A stretch of DNA of 64,000 nt from Macrophomina tecta (taxonomy: Eukaryota; Ascomycota; Dothideomycetes; Botryosphaeriales; Botryosphaeriaceae), in NCBI GenBank assembly GCA_024180945.1, contig JAKSGN010000007.1, positions 4,402,001 through 4,466,000 of the forward strand, given 5' to 3'. The notes beneath the pieces are model-generated. The model was not told the origin of the DNA, did no database searches, and was given only the letters and a program-made list of their open reading frames with translations. Shown here piece by piece: positions 1-11,329 of this stretch; the first letter of the stretch is position 1, and the number at the start of each line of letters is the position of its first letter. The position numbers and the translations under genes were made by a program.

Positions 1-936
1 TTTGTGCATGGTCCTTACAAGCACCATCTGTCCAAGACCCCTTCTCGCCGTGACCGTGCGAGCCAAATGAGCGTTCTCCACTGCGCTAGATATCGAGGCT
101 GTCAATGATCGGGCAATAACTATTTCCGAGTGTGGAGCACTAACCTTACTTTCCTTTGCAGACATGGCTCACAGGTGACAAAAATGTTCTTTTGCGATAA
201 TTTTTCTCATGAGAAGGGGTCGGACTTGGTAGAGGGGTCCGTGGAAATACTCAAGACCCCGACTTCTAGCAGGGGTCTTCGAGTAGTTGCTAGTATCCCC
301 TGCAAGCAAAAAGTGGTACCTTGTATCTGTAGGAGTCACCAGTGAATGCTCGGTTCTGTGAGTGAGCACACGCGTGCTTTTATGTTGCCCCGAGAAGTGC
401 GGCGATTTCAGACAAATTTATTCACCCACCCTGATCAGGAATAGTTGTGGAGCATGAGAGATGGTAGGTTGATTCCCCATTGCTCGAAAGCGCACCGATC
501 ACATATTCGGTATACTCCGTCCTCACCAATCAGAGCTGAAGCGGAGTTCGTCTCCGCCAATCGGATGGCGTTGCGATGCTTTAGCGCACCCCCTATCTTC
601 CCCCTTGGGTCTCCTCCCCCTCCTGCTTCCATGATAGGCCGCTGTCCTTATGCACAAAACCCTTCATCGCGCAACCTTGGCTCGCTCTCCATTACAACCG
701 TGGCACATCCGCATTACCAATAACAATATCGTGCCCATCCGGACATGTCTCAATCGCCTTGTCATTGACCTCTCCGTCGAGATGCGTGCAATGCCCCTTT
801 CAATTTTTGCAGACTGCCAAGAACGCTCATGGTATGTTCTGTTGAGTGGAAGCTGATGTGTTCCAAAAGGCTCATGCCTGCAGAGATACATAGTATTGGC
901 AGTCGTATGACTCTCGCGTTAAACCAGGTAGCATCC
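1..936. other. Intergenic, no gene recognised
   Basis: This stretch lies 3' of the minus-strand Zn2Cys6 regulator. Only short open frames (up to about 120 codons) occur, overlapping on both strands, with no recognisable domain. The terminator of the regulator must lie here, but no distinctive signal is visible. Confidence 0.6.
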
Positions 937-3134
937 CTACGAGATATCCAGCGTCTGTGCTGCTTCGAGGTATTCGGTACTACCACGCACTGGCCTCCAT
1001 CCAAAAGGCTGTTTCTCAAAACTAGCCATACCCTCTGGAACGCTCGATGAGGAGGGTTGTCCGGCCCCAATCCAGTCCATATGCATACCAAAGCCAAGCT
1101 CATCGATATTAGGGGTAGCCTGTTCATTCAGTTTGTTCTGCTTGTTACCCCCCGCTGCAGGAGCATAGCTGCTGAATGGCTCGCTAAGCAGCTTGAATAG
1201 CATTGCGCATGCTTGGTGAAACACGGTCGAGCCATTTGGCGGGAATAGTGGTTGGGATCGGGGCGGAGGTGACAATGCAGGTTCAGATTCGGGAAAAGCG
1301 GCAGACACGTCTGCTGATTTCTTGGAGCCATCAGCTTTCAACGCGTCTTTAATCAATCTCATATAGGGCGACAAGGTTCTCTCCAATGAGGCGGCCACTG
1401 GATCGAGCTTCGCGCAGAAGCTAAGAACCTTGAATGCCTTCTCAGAGAGCCCAATGTCGGAACGAGGTTGCAGCGGCCAGTCCGGTCTGTGAAGTGCATC
1501 ATGGAAAGTGGAGAATAGCAAGGCACAACATGACATGTATGACTGAAAAATACAGATCCAGCAATGGCGTGTAATGCCACCATCATCCAAGAGAAGAGCG
1601 AGGAGACGCGCTGAAAGCCTTGCGGCATGAACACCTTCATCCACAGCTTGAGTTGCTTCTTGAATCATAATCCGGGCGCAGTCTGAGTCTCCTGTGGATA
1701 GATGGACATAGCAGCTGACAATCCGTCGATGCAGGAGCATGATGGTTCCAAGGTGGAGCACATGCAAATACGAGACGGTTATGCGCGTCTGTGGATCTTT
1801 GTCTCGATAGAGGTTCTCGGACAGGCGTAGTTTAACTGGCAGTGCGTTATACCAGGACTGGAGATCCGCTCGTATGTTATCGATCGTGATTTGGGACAGA
1901 TTAGGGTTCGCTGTGGTACGGAGAATCTTCGCCTTGATAATCGAGATCTTTGTGAATTCGGTGCGGAAGAATTCTGCGGCATCAAGTACATCATACGCCC
2001 CAGTATAAACGGCATCGGACAGGAGGGCCGGCTCGTCGGAGGAGCATCCCAGTGTCGACTCCAGCCAGCCCTTACACAGCACCAAAGAACGCAGCACCTT
2101 CTGAGCGTCAATCCAGCTATCTTGATCCACGTTAGGAGGACACTTTTTGCTCGACAGGCCCTGTCTACGAGCTATTCCAAGGCCGACGTCTGTCGAGATT
2201 CAGCTGCAATCCAGGGCTTAATGATGACGGGCACCATACCTATATATGTCAGTGCAACAGTGGCTTTTGTAATGACGTTGCAGAGAATCATGAGTGCGCA
2301 GACTTTGATTGCTCTTAGAGGCTTTTGGAGCACCAAGTCATCAAGCAAGTGCTTTGCGGCATTATACATCAGTTCGCCGACGCTTGGGGGGATTTGATGG
2401 CGATCGAAGTGCGATGCGATGGCAACGATACTGCATGTCTCGCAGAGAACAGGCCCTGGCATGTTGTAGACAGACGGTTCGCAGATTTGGGCCAATATAC
2501 CGGCGGCCTCGTCCTCGGTGTAGACGTGAAACAGGTTGATTGTGCGCTCTGCGTAGAGAGAGAAGGCACGTCGAATCTTCTCCTGATTGTCATGAATGTA
2601 GCGCAATACGCCAGGAATATCGATCTGCGCCAGAGGTTGCTGGGCAGGAGGGACTGGTGGCAGTGCTGTTTCAGATGGTGCTAGTGTCAAGTTAGACAAG
2701 AGGGATGGAAGGTCAGGAGCCAGACGAAGGCGTCGGTAGAGGTGCTCAGCATCCTTATCTGAGCCTCTGTGAAGCAGGTGGAGTGCCTGCATAGCCGATG
2801 CAAAGTCTCGCTCGACAGAATCAACTCGATTCTTTGCAGATTCAGCCTTCCTCTCGCCTTGCCCGACGTCGTATACACACTTCTCGCCAACGGCTTTGCA
2901 CCTGGCGCACGTCGGCCGAGCACCATCACACTGTATTGGAGTTACAAAAGACGCTGCGCAGATACTCGAATCACCTACTTTTGTCTTTTTGTGCCGGCAA
3001 GTGAGGCAAGCAGCTAACGTCAACGACCGACTAATGCGCTGACGGAGCGGTCTCGCAGGAGGGAGCGGGGGCCGATGGAATTTGCGTGATCTCGGATCAG
3101 GGGGGGCAGGTAAGAGAGGTCGATCAGAATTCAT
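937..3134 (-). CDS. Zn2Cys6 fungal-specific transcription factor
   Basis: Three exons on the minus strand, 3134-2979, 2930-2240 and 2189-937, give about 699 residues. The zinc cluster is split by a 48-bp intron (2931-2978). Splicing joins CLTCRHKKTK to CDGARPTCARCKAVGEKC, giving the six cysteines C43, C46, C53, C60, C63 and C70. The second intron (2190-2239, GTATGG to CGACAG) is needed to avoid an in-frame TAG. It joins ALTYI to DVGLGIARRQGL, the usual 'Y.. .GLA.. .GL' stretch of the fungal transcription factor middle homology region. The C-terminal part, rich in Ser, Pro and Gln, is likely the activation region. Such proteins bind CGG-type half sites as dimers in the nucleus and often control neighbouring metabolic genes. 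Here the divergent neighbour is an amine oxidase, so local control is possible but not shown. Family assignment is firm; the target pathway is unknown. Confidence 0.9.
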
Positions 3135-3691
3135 GGTGCTTGCGCGCGTGTTTCGGCATCACATCGCCGTGACAATGCCAGGATGGTTCTTGCTCTGAGC
3201 GCGCTGGTAGCTGCGATATGGGATGGGATCGGCAGACTAAACGGACTGGTCTGTCAGGTACGCCGTCCACAAGCGGTAAGATGATTTGTGGCAGGCAATA
3301 ATTGCAGGGGCAATCAGCACCAGAGGCGATGATCAGAAGTGCCCCGCACCACCGCGCGTGACCGTCACGTGCCAATTACTGGCGTCCGTGACGAGAAATA
3401 TCTACGAAGGCCGCTAAGAGGCGGCGAGCTTGACCCACGAGTCCTCCCCTCAGAGGAAGAGTGTTCTCGACGTTTATTCAGCAAATGTGGCTGCGTGCAG
3501 GGGCGGGAGACTAACAATCACGTGCGGGATACACGCGACAGTTGATGAACTCATGGTCCGTCTCAGCCACCTACGAACTACACTTGCTCTGGCATCAAGA
3601 CACACGAGACCAGACTGATCGGGCACGCTCCGGTGTTTTCTCGACGTCACCCCGGCCGACGGACGAAGACGATTGGGCCGTCGCATGACTG

Positions 3692-4375
3692 TTGGCGCGT
3701 CTGCAGGCCCAACGAACCGACTATCACGCCCGTCACACCGGCGAACCAACTGGGCAATGCAAGGTTCACGCAACCACCATACTCGACCTACCAAGAGACT
3801 TGGCCTTGGACAAAGCAGTTGACTTGCTCAACATCCTCGTTGCGCCGTACGGCCGTCTGGCTAAACGGAACGAAGAGCTTGCCAAGCAGGAGGCCAGAAA
3901 CGAAGATATCAAGCGGATGTGCAGCGCCCTTGGAATGCATATATATTTGTTTTAAAAAAAAAAGGATAAAAGAAAGAAAATCATAGCCCTGGCCAGGATG
4001 TGAAGATTGTATGGGAAATATAGAAAGCAGATGACGGGGCTCGTCGAGACGGTGCGCAGTAACCTGACTTCGCAGTCGTAGACCAACGCAAGAACATGCT
4101 CGTCACACCGTCAACGTCCGTCCTTGAACGCCAGTCCAGCGTCAATTCTGAACATGCCGGTGCCGCCCGCGATCACAACCACGCCTCTACTGCTACCGTC
4201 GCCGCCAGCGATTAAGCTTGATCTGTTCGAAGCCAACATTGACGACACGAAGCCGGAAGGCATACGTGCGAGCACCTCTGAGAATGCGAAAGACAGAATT
4301 ATCAACTGCGTAGATAGAAAACATTCCAACGGAATGGAAAGGGCGATTGGCGCAGTGCGATATGATGCAGCCTAG
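3692..4375 (+). other. Possible decayed coding segment
   Basis: One reading frame on the plus strand looks protein-like across about 680 bp but is interrupted by TAA at 3953, TGA at 4001 and TAG at 4079. The first part contains a charged, heptad-like stretch (LAKRNEELAKQEARNEDIKR) that could form a short coiled coil. The last part ends at 4375. I recognise no family. It could be a gene relic, exons of an unmodelled gene, or chance open frame in GC-rich DNA. Confidence 0.2.
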
Positions 4376-4751
4376 TTGAAAAAGTAGGTGTTGGGATATC
4401 TACTTATCACCTGTCTGCAAGACTGAGGATTGGATTCCTGATGTGGCGTGACGACTGATAGTTTGCGCCCTTGTGTGTGATCATGTAATCGGTAGGCGGA
4501 GGAATAGCAGCGCCAATAATTGCTGCCACAGCCAGCCCCAGTCATCGCTCAGTAAAGTGGATGGGTTGGCGTACTTGTCCTTTACGTACGGGTTTGGACG
4601 GGCTTTACTTGTCGAGATAAGAGCTTCGATGAACTGGCAGGTGACAGCGAGAAGATGAATGAGCGAGCACCTTTTCGCGGAGGAAATGCGGGGTCATGGG
4701 TCAGCGCGCCTCCAACGAGGCTCGCTGTGACCTGCCATGCGAGAGCGGAGT

Positions 4752-4763
4752 CCGCGGGCCCGC
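4752..4763. promoter_or_regulatory. GC-only element shared with the NtaA-like gene promoter
   Basis: The 12-mer CCGCGGGCCCGC lies about 357 bp upstream of the amine oxidase start. The identical 12-mer occurs at 17686-17697, about 331 bp upstream of the NtaA-like monooxygenase start. It contains CCG/CGG triplets, the half sites typical of Zn2Cys6 factors. Function is inferred only. Confidence 0.3.
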
Positions 4764-5021
4764 CGGGTTTGAGCGCACAGGCTCACTTGTACGCGGAGAT
4801 CTAGAGGCTTGATTGGGAGTTGATAGTTGGGGCGGACGACTATCAAATCGAGACAGAAGCTTCCAATGCGGGGCTGCGCTGAGGTTAAGGGTCAGCGCTA
4901 TGCTATATTTCTCCCAGAACAGCAACTTTACGCAGTTCGCCCGTGTCAGGAGGTTTTGAAGCCAGAGGGGCCTTGCCTCGTTAGGAGGAGCTGAGGAGCT
5001 GAGCGGGAGATAACCAAAAGC

Positions 5022-5030
5022 CATAAATAC
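5022..5030 (+). promoter_or_regulatory. TATA-like box of the amine oxidase gene
   Basis: CATAAATAC lies about 90 bp upstream of the ATG at 5120. This spacing fits a core promoter and argues against translation starting any further upstream. Confidence 0.4.
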
Positions 5031-5119
5031 TCCCATTGCTCCTTAGAACAGATGTCCGACAAAGACGGGATAAGACCGCTCCATTTACTATCCACTTCTA
5101 TCAAGTACATTTCAGAAAG

Positions 5120-6774
5120 ATGCGGCAAACTAAGGAAGGATTCCTCTGGTCTCCTTCCGGAACCAAGAGCGGTCTGTCAACCGACGCCTGCATCCAGAGC
5201 TCACCTGCCAAATCACTGAAGTGCGTCTACGATGTCATCGTCATTGGGGCAGGATTCGCTGGTTTGGTTGCAGCAAGAGATCTCTCAAAGGAGAACCTGT
5301 CTGTGCTCTTGATCGAGGGCCGTGACCGAATCGGCGGTCGAACATGGACTGCAAAAGAGCTGGGAGAGGAGTTCGAGATGGGTGGTACTTGGATCCATTG
5401 GTAGATCTCATGCTTATTTCCTCCTCCAGTTCGCCGGATTGACCTTTGCCTTCCAGGAACCAGCCTCATGTGTACGCTGAATTATCGCGTTACAATCTCC
5501 ACCGCTCCCTAAAGACGTCCTCCGGCACTGCCGCCCCGTCCGCACATTTCTACAAACCCGCTTCATCAACACGATCGGCTGCATCGGCCTCCACCAACAC
5601 CGCGCAGGCAAACGAGGCCCTCGAAACTCCCTGTCAGGCAGTTGCGGACGCGTTCTTCTCCATAGATGGCCTGGACAGTCATACATTGATGCCATACCCC
5701 CACGACCCTCTTCGGAAGCCGGCACAGCCGTGGCACAAGTATGACAAGCTTACTATCAAAGACCGCTTGGACCAACTCAACGGTATCTCACAAGCAGACA
5801 AGGATATCTTTGATGCTTTCATGAGCAGCCTAGGAAGTGCACCGGGCAGCGAGACAGGATTTGTCGAGTCGTTAAGGTGGTATGCGCTCGGCGGTCACAG
5901 CATGGCGAGCATGTTTGAGCTCGCGGGCTTGTACAAGCTGGGCAACGGCGGAATGACTGCTTTTGCAAAGAAGGTATTTGGGGAATACCGCGGAGACGTC
6001 GTAGCTGGTGCCGTGGTCAAGAGCGTCCATCAAGACGGAGGGAAGAGCGTGGCCATCGCTACAAGAGATGGCAGAGAATTCGAGGCCGGCCAAGTGATTT
6101 GCACGGTACCACTGTGAGTCTTCAATAGCTCATCATCTGCTGGATTCTGATGGCATATCTATAGGAACTGCCTCTCCGACATTCAGTTTGCTCCACCTCT
6201 CGCCGCTCTCAAACAAGAAGCCATCAGCCAGGGGCACATTAACAGAGGCGCCAAGATCCACTTCAAGCTATCCGAAACCGCCCAAGACCCATGGTTTGCC
6301 CTTGCTTCGGGCTATAGTGACTCACCGTGGTGCTTCTCCTTTTCGGACCATAGCGGCACTTCCGCCTCTGCGGGGAACGATACCTTCGCCATCGGCTTCG
6401 GCTACAACGACCGTCTTCCTGAAGATCCCACTACCCCAGGAGCGGCAGCGGAGATTACCTCCTCCTTTAAAAAGCACCTTCTACCTACCGAAATGGGGGA
6501 GAAGACGCTAGTTTCGGCATACCTGACGCACCCTTGGCATGCAGACCCACTGGCCAAAGGGGTATGGTCGTGCTGGGGTCCAGGAGCTATGAGTGCTTAT
6601 TTGCGGGAGCTGCAGCTGCCACATGGCCATGTCATATTTGCAAACGCTGATTGGGCGGATGGGTGGAGAGGCTTCGTCGACGGGGCAATTGAGAGAGGCT
6701 ACAGAGCTGTAAGGGACATTTTGGAGCTCAGGGCGAAGGACCGGGCTGCAGAGGAATCAAAAGCCAAGTTGTAG
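5120..6774 (+). CDS. FAD-dependent amine oxidase (monoamine oxidase-like)
   Basis: Three exons, 5120-5400, 5457-6113 and 6165-6774, give about 515 residues. The Rossmann motif VIVIGAGFAGLVAARDL (GxGxxG at residues 43-48) is followed by LLIEGRDRIGGRTW and by GGTWIHW, all hallmarks of flavin monoamine oxidases. The tail has a FANADWADGWRGFVDGA block in the position of the C-terminal FAD-contacting segment. Introns 5401-5456 and 6114-6164 have GT-AG ends and restore WIHW-NQPHVY and VPL-NCLSD. The start at 5120 (MRQTKEGFLW) is the first in-frame ATG and lies about 90 bp after a TATA-like box. The enzyme should oxidise an amine to the aldehyde with release of hydrogen peroxide; the substrate is unknown. 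No signal peptide is seen, and the C-terminus (ESKAKL) lacks a clear strong peroxisomal signal. Family confidence is high. Confidence 0.9.
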
Positions 6775-8796
6775 GCGCATTTTACAAGTGTTGAAATCCA
6801 AAGCTCACTCGATGGGGCTGCCGTGTCACTGGGCACGGTCTTCCTTCGCTTAGCAGAAGCAGCGGACATGTGTTACGAGATTGATTAAGCATGGCTGGCA
6901 GAGCCAGGTGCACAAATCAGATAAGAGCATCTACAGACCTCTTGTCGGGGGTAGCGGGAGGTTTATTGGCGAGCGAAAAAGAGGAGATTGAAGCGGCCCA
7001 CAAAAAGGGCATCGCACGGCCCGTCTTGAGAGAAGCATATACAGTGTTGTGGGTGCCAAAAGTGCGATCGATGGTTCACGCTGCTGCCTGGCGGGTGACG
7101 CCATCAGCGGAGCGGACGGAACGGGAGCGGGCGGCTCGTGTACCATTCCAGTTCAGGACACCGTCAGCAATGTTCCTGGACACCGGCAAAAGCTTGACCA
7201 CACTGCGAATTCCAACTTCACTTCCTACCTTTGCGGACGGAAATCTTCAAGCAGCGTGCATGATGCCTGCCGCACAGTCGGTTGCCCGAGCGCAGACGAT
7301 GCGGCATACCTACCCGACGGAGCACCCGAGAGAGGACGAGCATGGGCACACCCGGAAGAGTAGGCCCGAGCTTCGTATGAAAAGTCACATCCACTCGAAT
7401 GATTGCGGTCCCAGGTTTCTCGTTACAGAAATGATGCTGATAGATATGGGCGGTGGGATGACGTAGCAGCCACCACCACCACCACCACTCTCTCCCATGG
7501 TATTAACCAATCCCTTCTGCTACGATGCAACAGCACGGCTTGCGCACGATACGCCGACATCATCACGACTTATTCGACGTAAGAGGCTTCGTGGGATTCC
7601 AAGTTCCGAATGTGCGAAGTTTGTTGGAAGTGTCTATCGGATGCCCCGCAGAGGCCCGCGATAAGCAACAGCCACTCCTCTCCAGCATGCACACGGGCGG
7701 GCCATGCTGGGCAAGCGGTATTGGCTGGGCCATCCGCCTTTTCGCTCAATGAATGGAACAAAGGGCGCCTTTTCCTCAGGCCCACGGCGCTGGAGGTGCA
7801 AAGGTATCACAGTGACTCCAGCCGAGAGAGCGGGGTAACTTACTCTCTGGCCCCGTGCGGCATGAACACGGGCCCGCTCCCTTTCTAAAGAGTCATTCCA
7901 CTGACGGCTCAGGAATTCGAACGCCGGTGCGTCTGATGGCAGCCGCAATACACGAAAGGTAGCTGCTACGCTGGTGGAAGCTCAACGCAGAAGCTCCTCA
8001 CACGATCCCGTGCATGGCCAGTGCCGCAGCCACAATGATACTGTCGCCCTCATCCATCGCAGGCCAGCTCTGCTTGCATGCCAGGGACGGCTCAACCGAG
8101 CGACAGGGAGGCGTAAATGTGGGCTGGCCGATATCTTGTGCTGCTTATCAGCTGCCACTCCGCCCGGACCCCGCCAATCAGCCACCTTCGCCAGCAACAA
8201 GCATGTGTGCCACTGATGCTTGACTGTCGCCCAGCTCTCTTCCATTCTTGCCAGCCCCGAGGAGCAACCCAAATACTTTGAAACCTATCCCATCGCCCGT
8301 TGAACTGCCGATATCGGCCCATCTAAACCCAGCTCGTCGTAATCAAAGTCAAAGATGCAGCACCAGGCATATTGTCCGCAGCCTGCAGCGTTTTCCACCT
8401 CTGTCGCGCCGCTCTCCCGGCTTGCTCTTGGGGCCACGCGCTCCGCATCCACATTTGCCCCAGCTGCCAGATGCTTGAATCTGCCCTATCGCCTTATCTA
8501 CATCCTTTGCTCGATTGCTTCCGAACCTCCTTCCTCTTCGGGCTGCCCGATCGCACAAGCGACCGCCATCTTTGGCCGTGTTTCTCCATGAGCCGGTTAT
8601 CACAGGGTAATGTGAGATCGGCCAACGATTGTGCCCCGCTCAAGGTAACATTGGGTGAATCGTACCGCATGCCCTGGCCACCGCCGCCTTGGGACCCCTC
8701 CCAACATATACTAAACCCTCCGCTGCGTCCCGGCCTCCAGCTGTCTGTCCGTGTTTTGCGTCTTGATTTCATTCATCAAGTTCCGCAGGAAGCAGA
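6775..8796. other. Intergenic region upstream of the OPT transporter
   Basis: About 2 kb with no recognised gene. It has a short (CAC)6 tract at 7471-7488 and several overlapping open frames typical of GC-rich DNA. One minus-strand frame (7634-7948) contains a well-formed GTAAGT...CTCCAG intron-like segment and is discussed in the findings. A TATA-like ACATATACTA near 8704-8713 sits about 90 bp before the transporter start. Confidence 0.5.
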
Positions 8797-11329
8797 ATGC
8801 CGAGTATCCGGAAACCATGGCCCATGTCGCGCCGCGACACCGACAGCGTGGCACTGAATACAATTGAGGGCAAGGCGCCCGAATCCACAGCTACCGAAGT
8901 CGACAACAACGCCAAAGCTGCCGAAGCTGCCAAAGATCTGAAGGCGTTCAACACACTTCACAAGTGAGTCTTCGGAGCAGCTGCATCGTACTTGGACACT
9001 GATGGCTCGCAGATGGGACCCAAATTTGGAGAGCGACAAGCGTGATGCCATCGAGTCGGCAGTCAAGCGGGGCGACGAGGAGGCTGAGATCAATCTTGAG
9101 CAGGAGCTGGAAGATAACTCGCCCTACCCTGAGGTCGCATCGGCAGTACCCAACACCGATGATGATACTCTTCCCTGCAACACAGTCCGTGCTTGGGTCA
9201 TTGGCCTCATCTTCACCACGATTGGAAGTGGTCTGAACATGCTGTTCAGCCTTCGAAATCCCAGCATCACCATCACTTCCATCGTTGCCCAGCTGTGGGT
9301 ACAAGCCTTCTCCTTGCCATGATGTTCCGCTAACCTGTAAAGCTTGTCCTTCCCTGTCGGGAAAGCCTGGGAGAAGGTGATGCCGTCGCGGAAATTCAAT
9401 TTGCTGGGCATCGAGTTTTCCTTGAACCCCGGACCTTTCAACATCAAGGAGCACACCCTCATCACCATCATGGCCAACGTAACTTTCGGTAACGGCATTG
9501 CTTACAGCACTGACACGATTGAGGCCCTTCGTGGTTTCTATGGATATGATCTCGGCTGGGGCTTCAATCTTCTCTTCACTTTCGTGACTCAGATGCTGGG
9601 CTTTGGTCTCGCAGGCACGTTCCGGCGGTTCCTCGTCTACCCCGCGGCTATGATCTTCCCGCAGACCTTGCCAAACTGCGCACTGTTCTACACACTCCAC
9701 CGGAAGGCCATGGAGACACCGGACCCCAGCCAGACCAATGGCTGGACCGTTCGCAGATACAACTGGTTTTTGTACGTTGTGATGGGCGCCTTCGTCTGGT
9801 ACTGGTTCCCCGGCTTTATCTGGCAGGGGCTGAGCGTCTTCGCCTTTGTGACTTGGATCAGGCCGAACAGTCCGGTCATCAACCAGATCTTCGGCGGATA
9901 CTCCGGCCTCTCTCTTATCCCAATTACATTTGACTGGACGTTCATCACCTCCTACATCCAGTCGCCCCTGATCCCACCATGGCACGCCATTGCAAACACC
10001 CTCATCGGCCTCGTCGTCTTCCAGATCATCACTCCTCTCGGCATCCACTACACCAAGGCCTGGTACTCGGAGTATCTGCCCATGAGCGACTCGTCCAGCT
10101 ATGACAACACCGGCAGCACATACAACGTCAGCAAGATCCTCACGCCCGACTACAACTTCGACGAGGCCAAGTACAAGGCGTACTCGCCCATCTTCCTGTC
10201 CACCACGTTCGCCATGTGCTACGGCCTCAGCTTCGCCACCATCATCGCCACCATCGTGCACACCGGCCTCTTCCACCGCGAGGAGATCTGGTACCGGGCC
10301 AGAGCGGCGCGCGACCAGGAGGACGACGTGCACATGAGGCTGATGAAGCGCTACCCCGAGGCGCCGGACTGGTGGTTCTGGGCGCTCGCGGTCGCCATGC
10401 TGGCGATGGGCTTCGGCGTGGTGCTCGGGTACCCGACCGGCCTGACGTGGTGGGCGTACATCATCGCGATCCTCATCTGCGCCGTGTGGTTCGTGCCGAT
10501 CGGCATGGTGTGGGCCATCACGAACGTGCAGATCGGGCTCAACGTCTTCGCCGAGTTCGTCGTCGGCTACATGCTGCCCGGCCGCCCGCTCGCCATGATG
10601 TGCTTCAAGACGCTCGGCTACATCCCCATGTACCAGGGCCTGCTCTACACCCAGGACCTCAAGCTGGCGCACTACATGAAGCTGCCGCCCAAGACCGTCT
10701 TCTGGGCGCAGGGCGTCGGCACCGTCTGGGGCTCGCTGGTGCAGATCGCGGTGCTGGACTGGGCGTTTGGCGCCATCAAGGGCATCTGCACCGCCGGCCA
10801 GTCCGCCCGCTTCACCTGCCCCAACGGCCGCGTCTTCTTCAACGCTTCCATCATCTGGGGCGCCATCGGCCCCGCCCGCATGTTCTCCGGCGACGCCACC
10901 TACTCCAACCTCCAGTGGTTCTGGCTCATCGGAGCCGCCACCCCCGTTGTTTTCTACGTGCTCGCCCGCCGCTTCCCCAACTCGCCCGCCCGCTACCTCA
11001 ACGCCCCGGTTATGTTTGGTAACTTGAACTACATGCCGCCCGCTACGCCGCTGATCTACTGGTCCTGGGGTATTGTGGGACTGGTGTTCAATAGGGTGAT
11101 CAGGCGCAGGGCGAGGGGATGGTGGATGACGTACAACTACATCACGTCGGCGGCGCTGGATTCGGGCCTGGCGCTGAGCACGATTGTCATCTTCTTCGCG
11201 CTGCTGCTGCCGCAGGTGAGCCCGCCGCAGTGGTGGGGCAATACGGTGATTGACACGATGGATTATGAGGGCACCGCAGTGCAGAAGACGGTGGCGCCGG
11301 GCGAGACTTTTGGGCCAAGCACGTGGTAG
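8797..11329 (+). CDS. OPT-family oligopeptide transporter
   Basis: Exons 8797-8963, 9013-9294 and 9343-11329 give about 811 residues. After a hydrophilic N-terminus of some 100 residues comes a polytopic membrane protein with about 12-16 hydrophobic segments. The family signature NPGPFNIKEHTLITIMANV is intact, as are PNCALFYTLH and the C-terminal WWGN block. Intron 8964-9012 joins TLH to KWDPN. Intron 9295-9342 joins IVAQL to LSFPVGKAW, the normal family sequence, which fixes both splice sites. The family imports small peptides, glutathione-like compounds or metal chelates with protons at the plasma membrane. Substrate cannot be read from sequence. Third codon positions become almost exclusively G or C between about 10,080 and 10,990 but are mixed before that. 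Neighbouring oxidases suggest a role in taking up a nitrogenous compound (inference). Confidence 0.93.

Larger units (their letters stand above)
3135..5119. other. Divergent intergenic region between regulator and amine oxidase
   Basis: About 2 kb shared by the 5' ends of the minus-strand regulator and the plus-strand amine oxidase. It holds a possible decayed coding segment (3692-4375), a GC-only palindromic element at 4752-4763 and a TATA-like CATAAATAC at 5022-5030. No complete gene is recognised. Confidence 0.6.

Noticed and set aside
5036..5119. Upstream extension of the amine oxidase frame
   Set aside because: It begins with TTG, not ATG, and lies within a few bases of the TATA-like box; the first ATG is at 5120.
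8948..10672. 574-codon minus-strand open frame opposite the OPT gene
   Set aside because: It is the antisense shadow of a coding region with extreme third-base GC; the translation is Glu/Asp/Arg/Val-rich with no motif.
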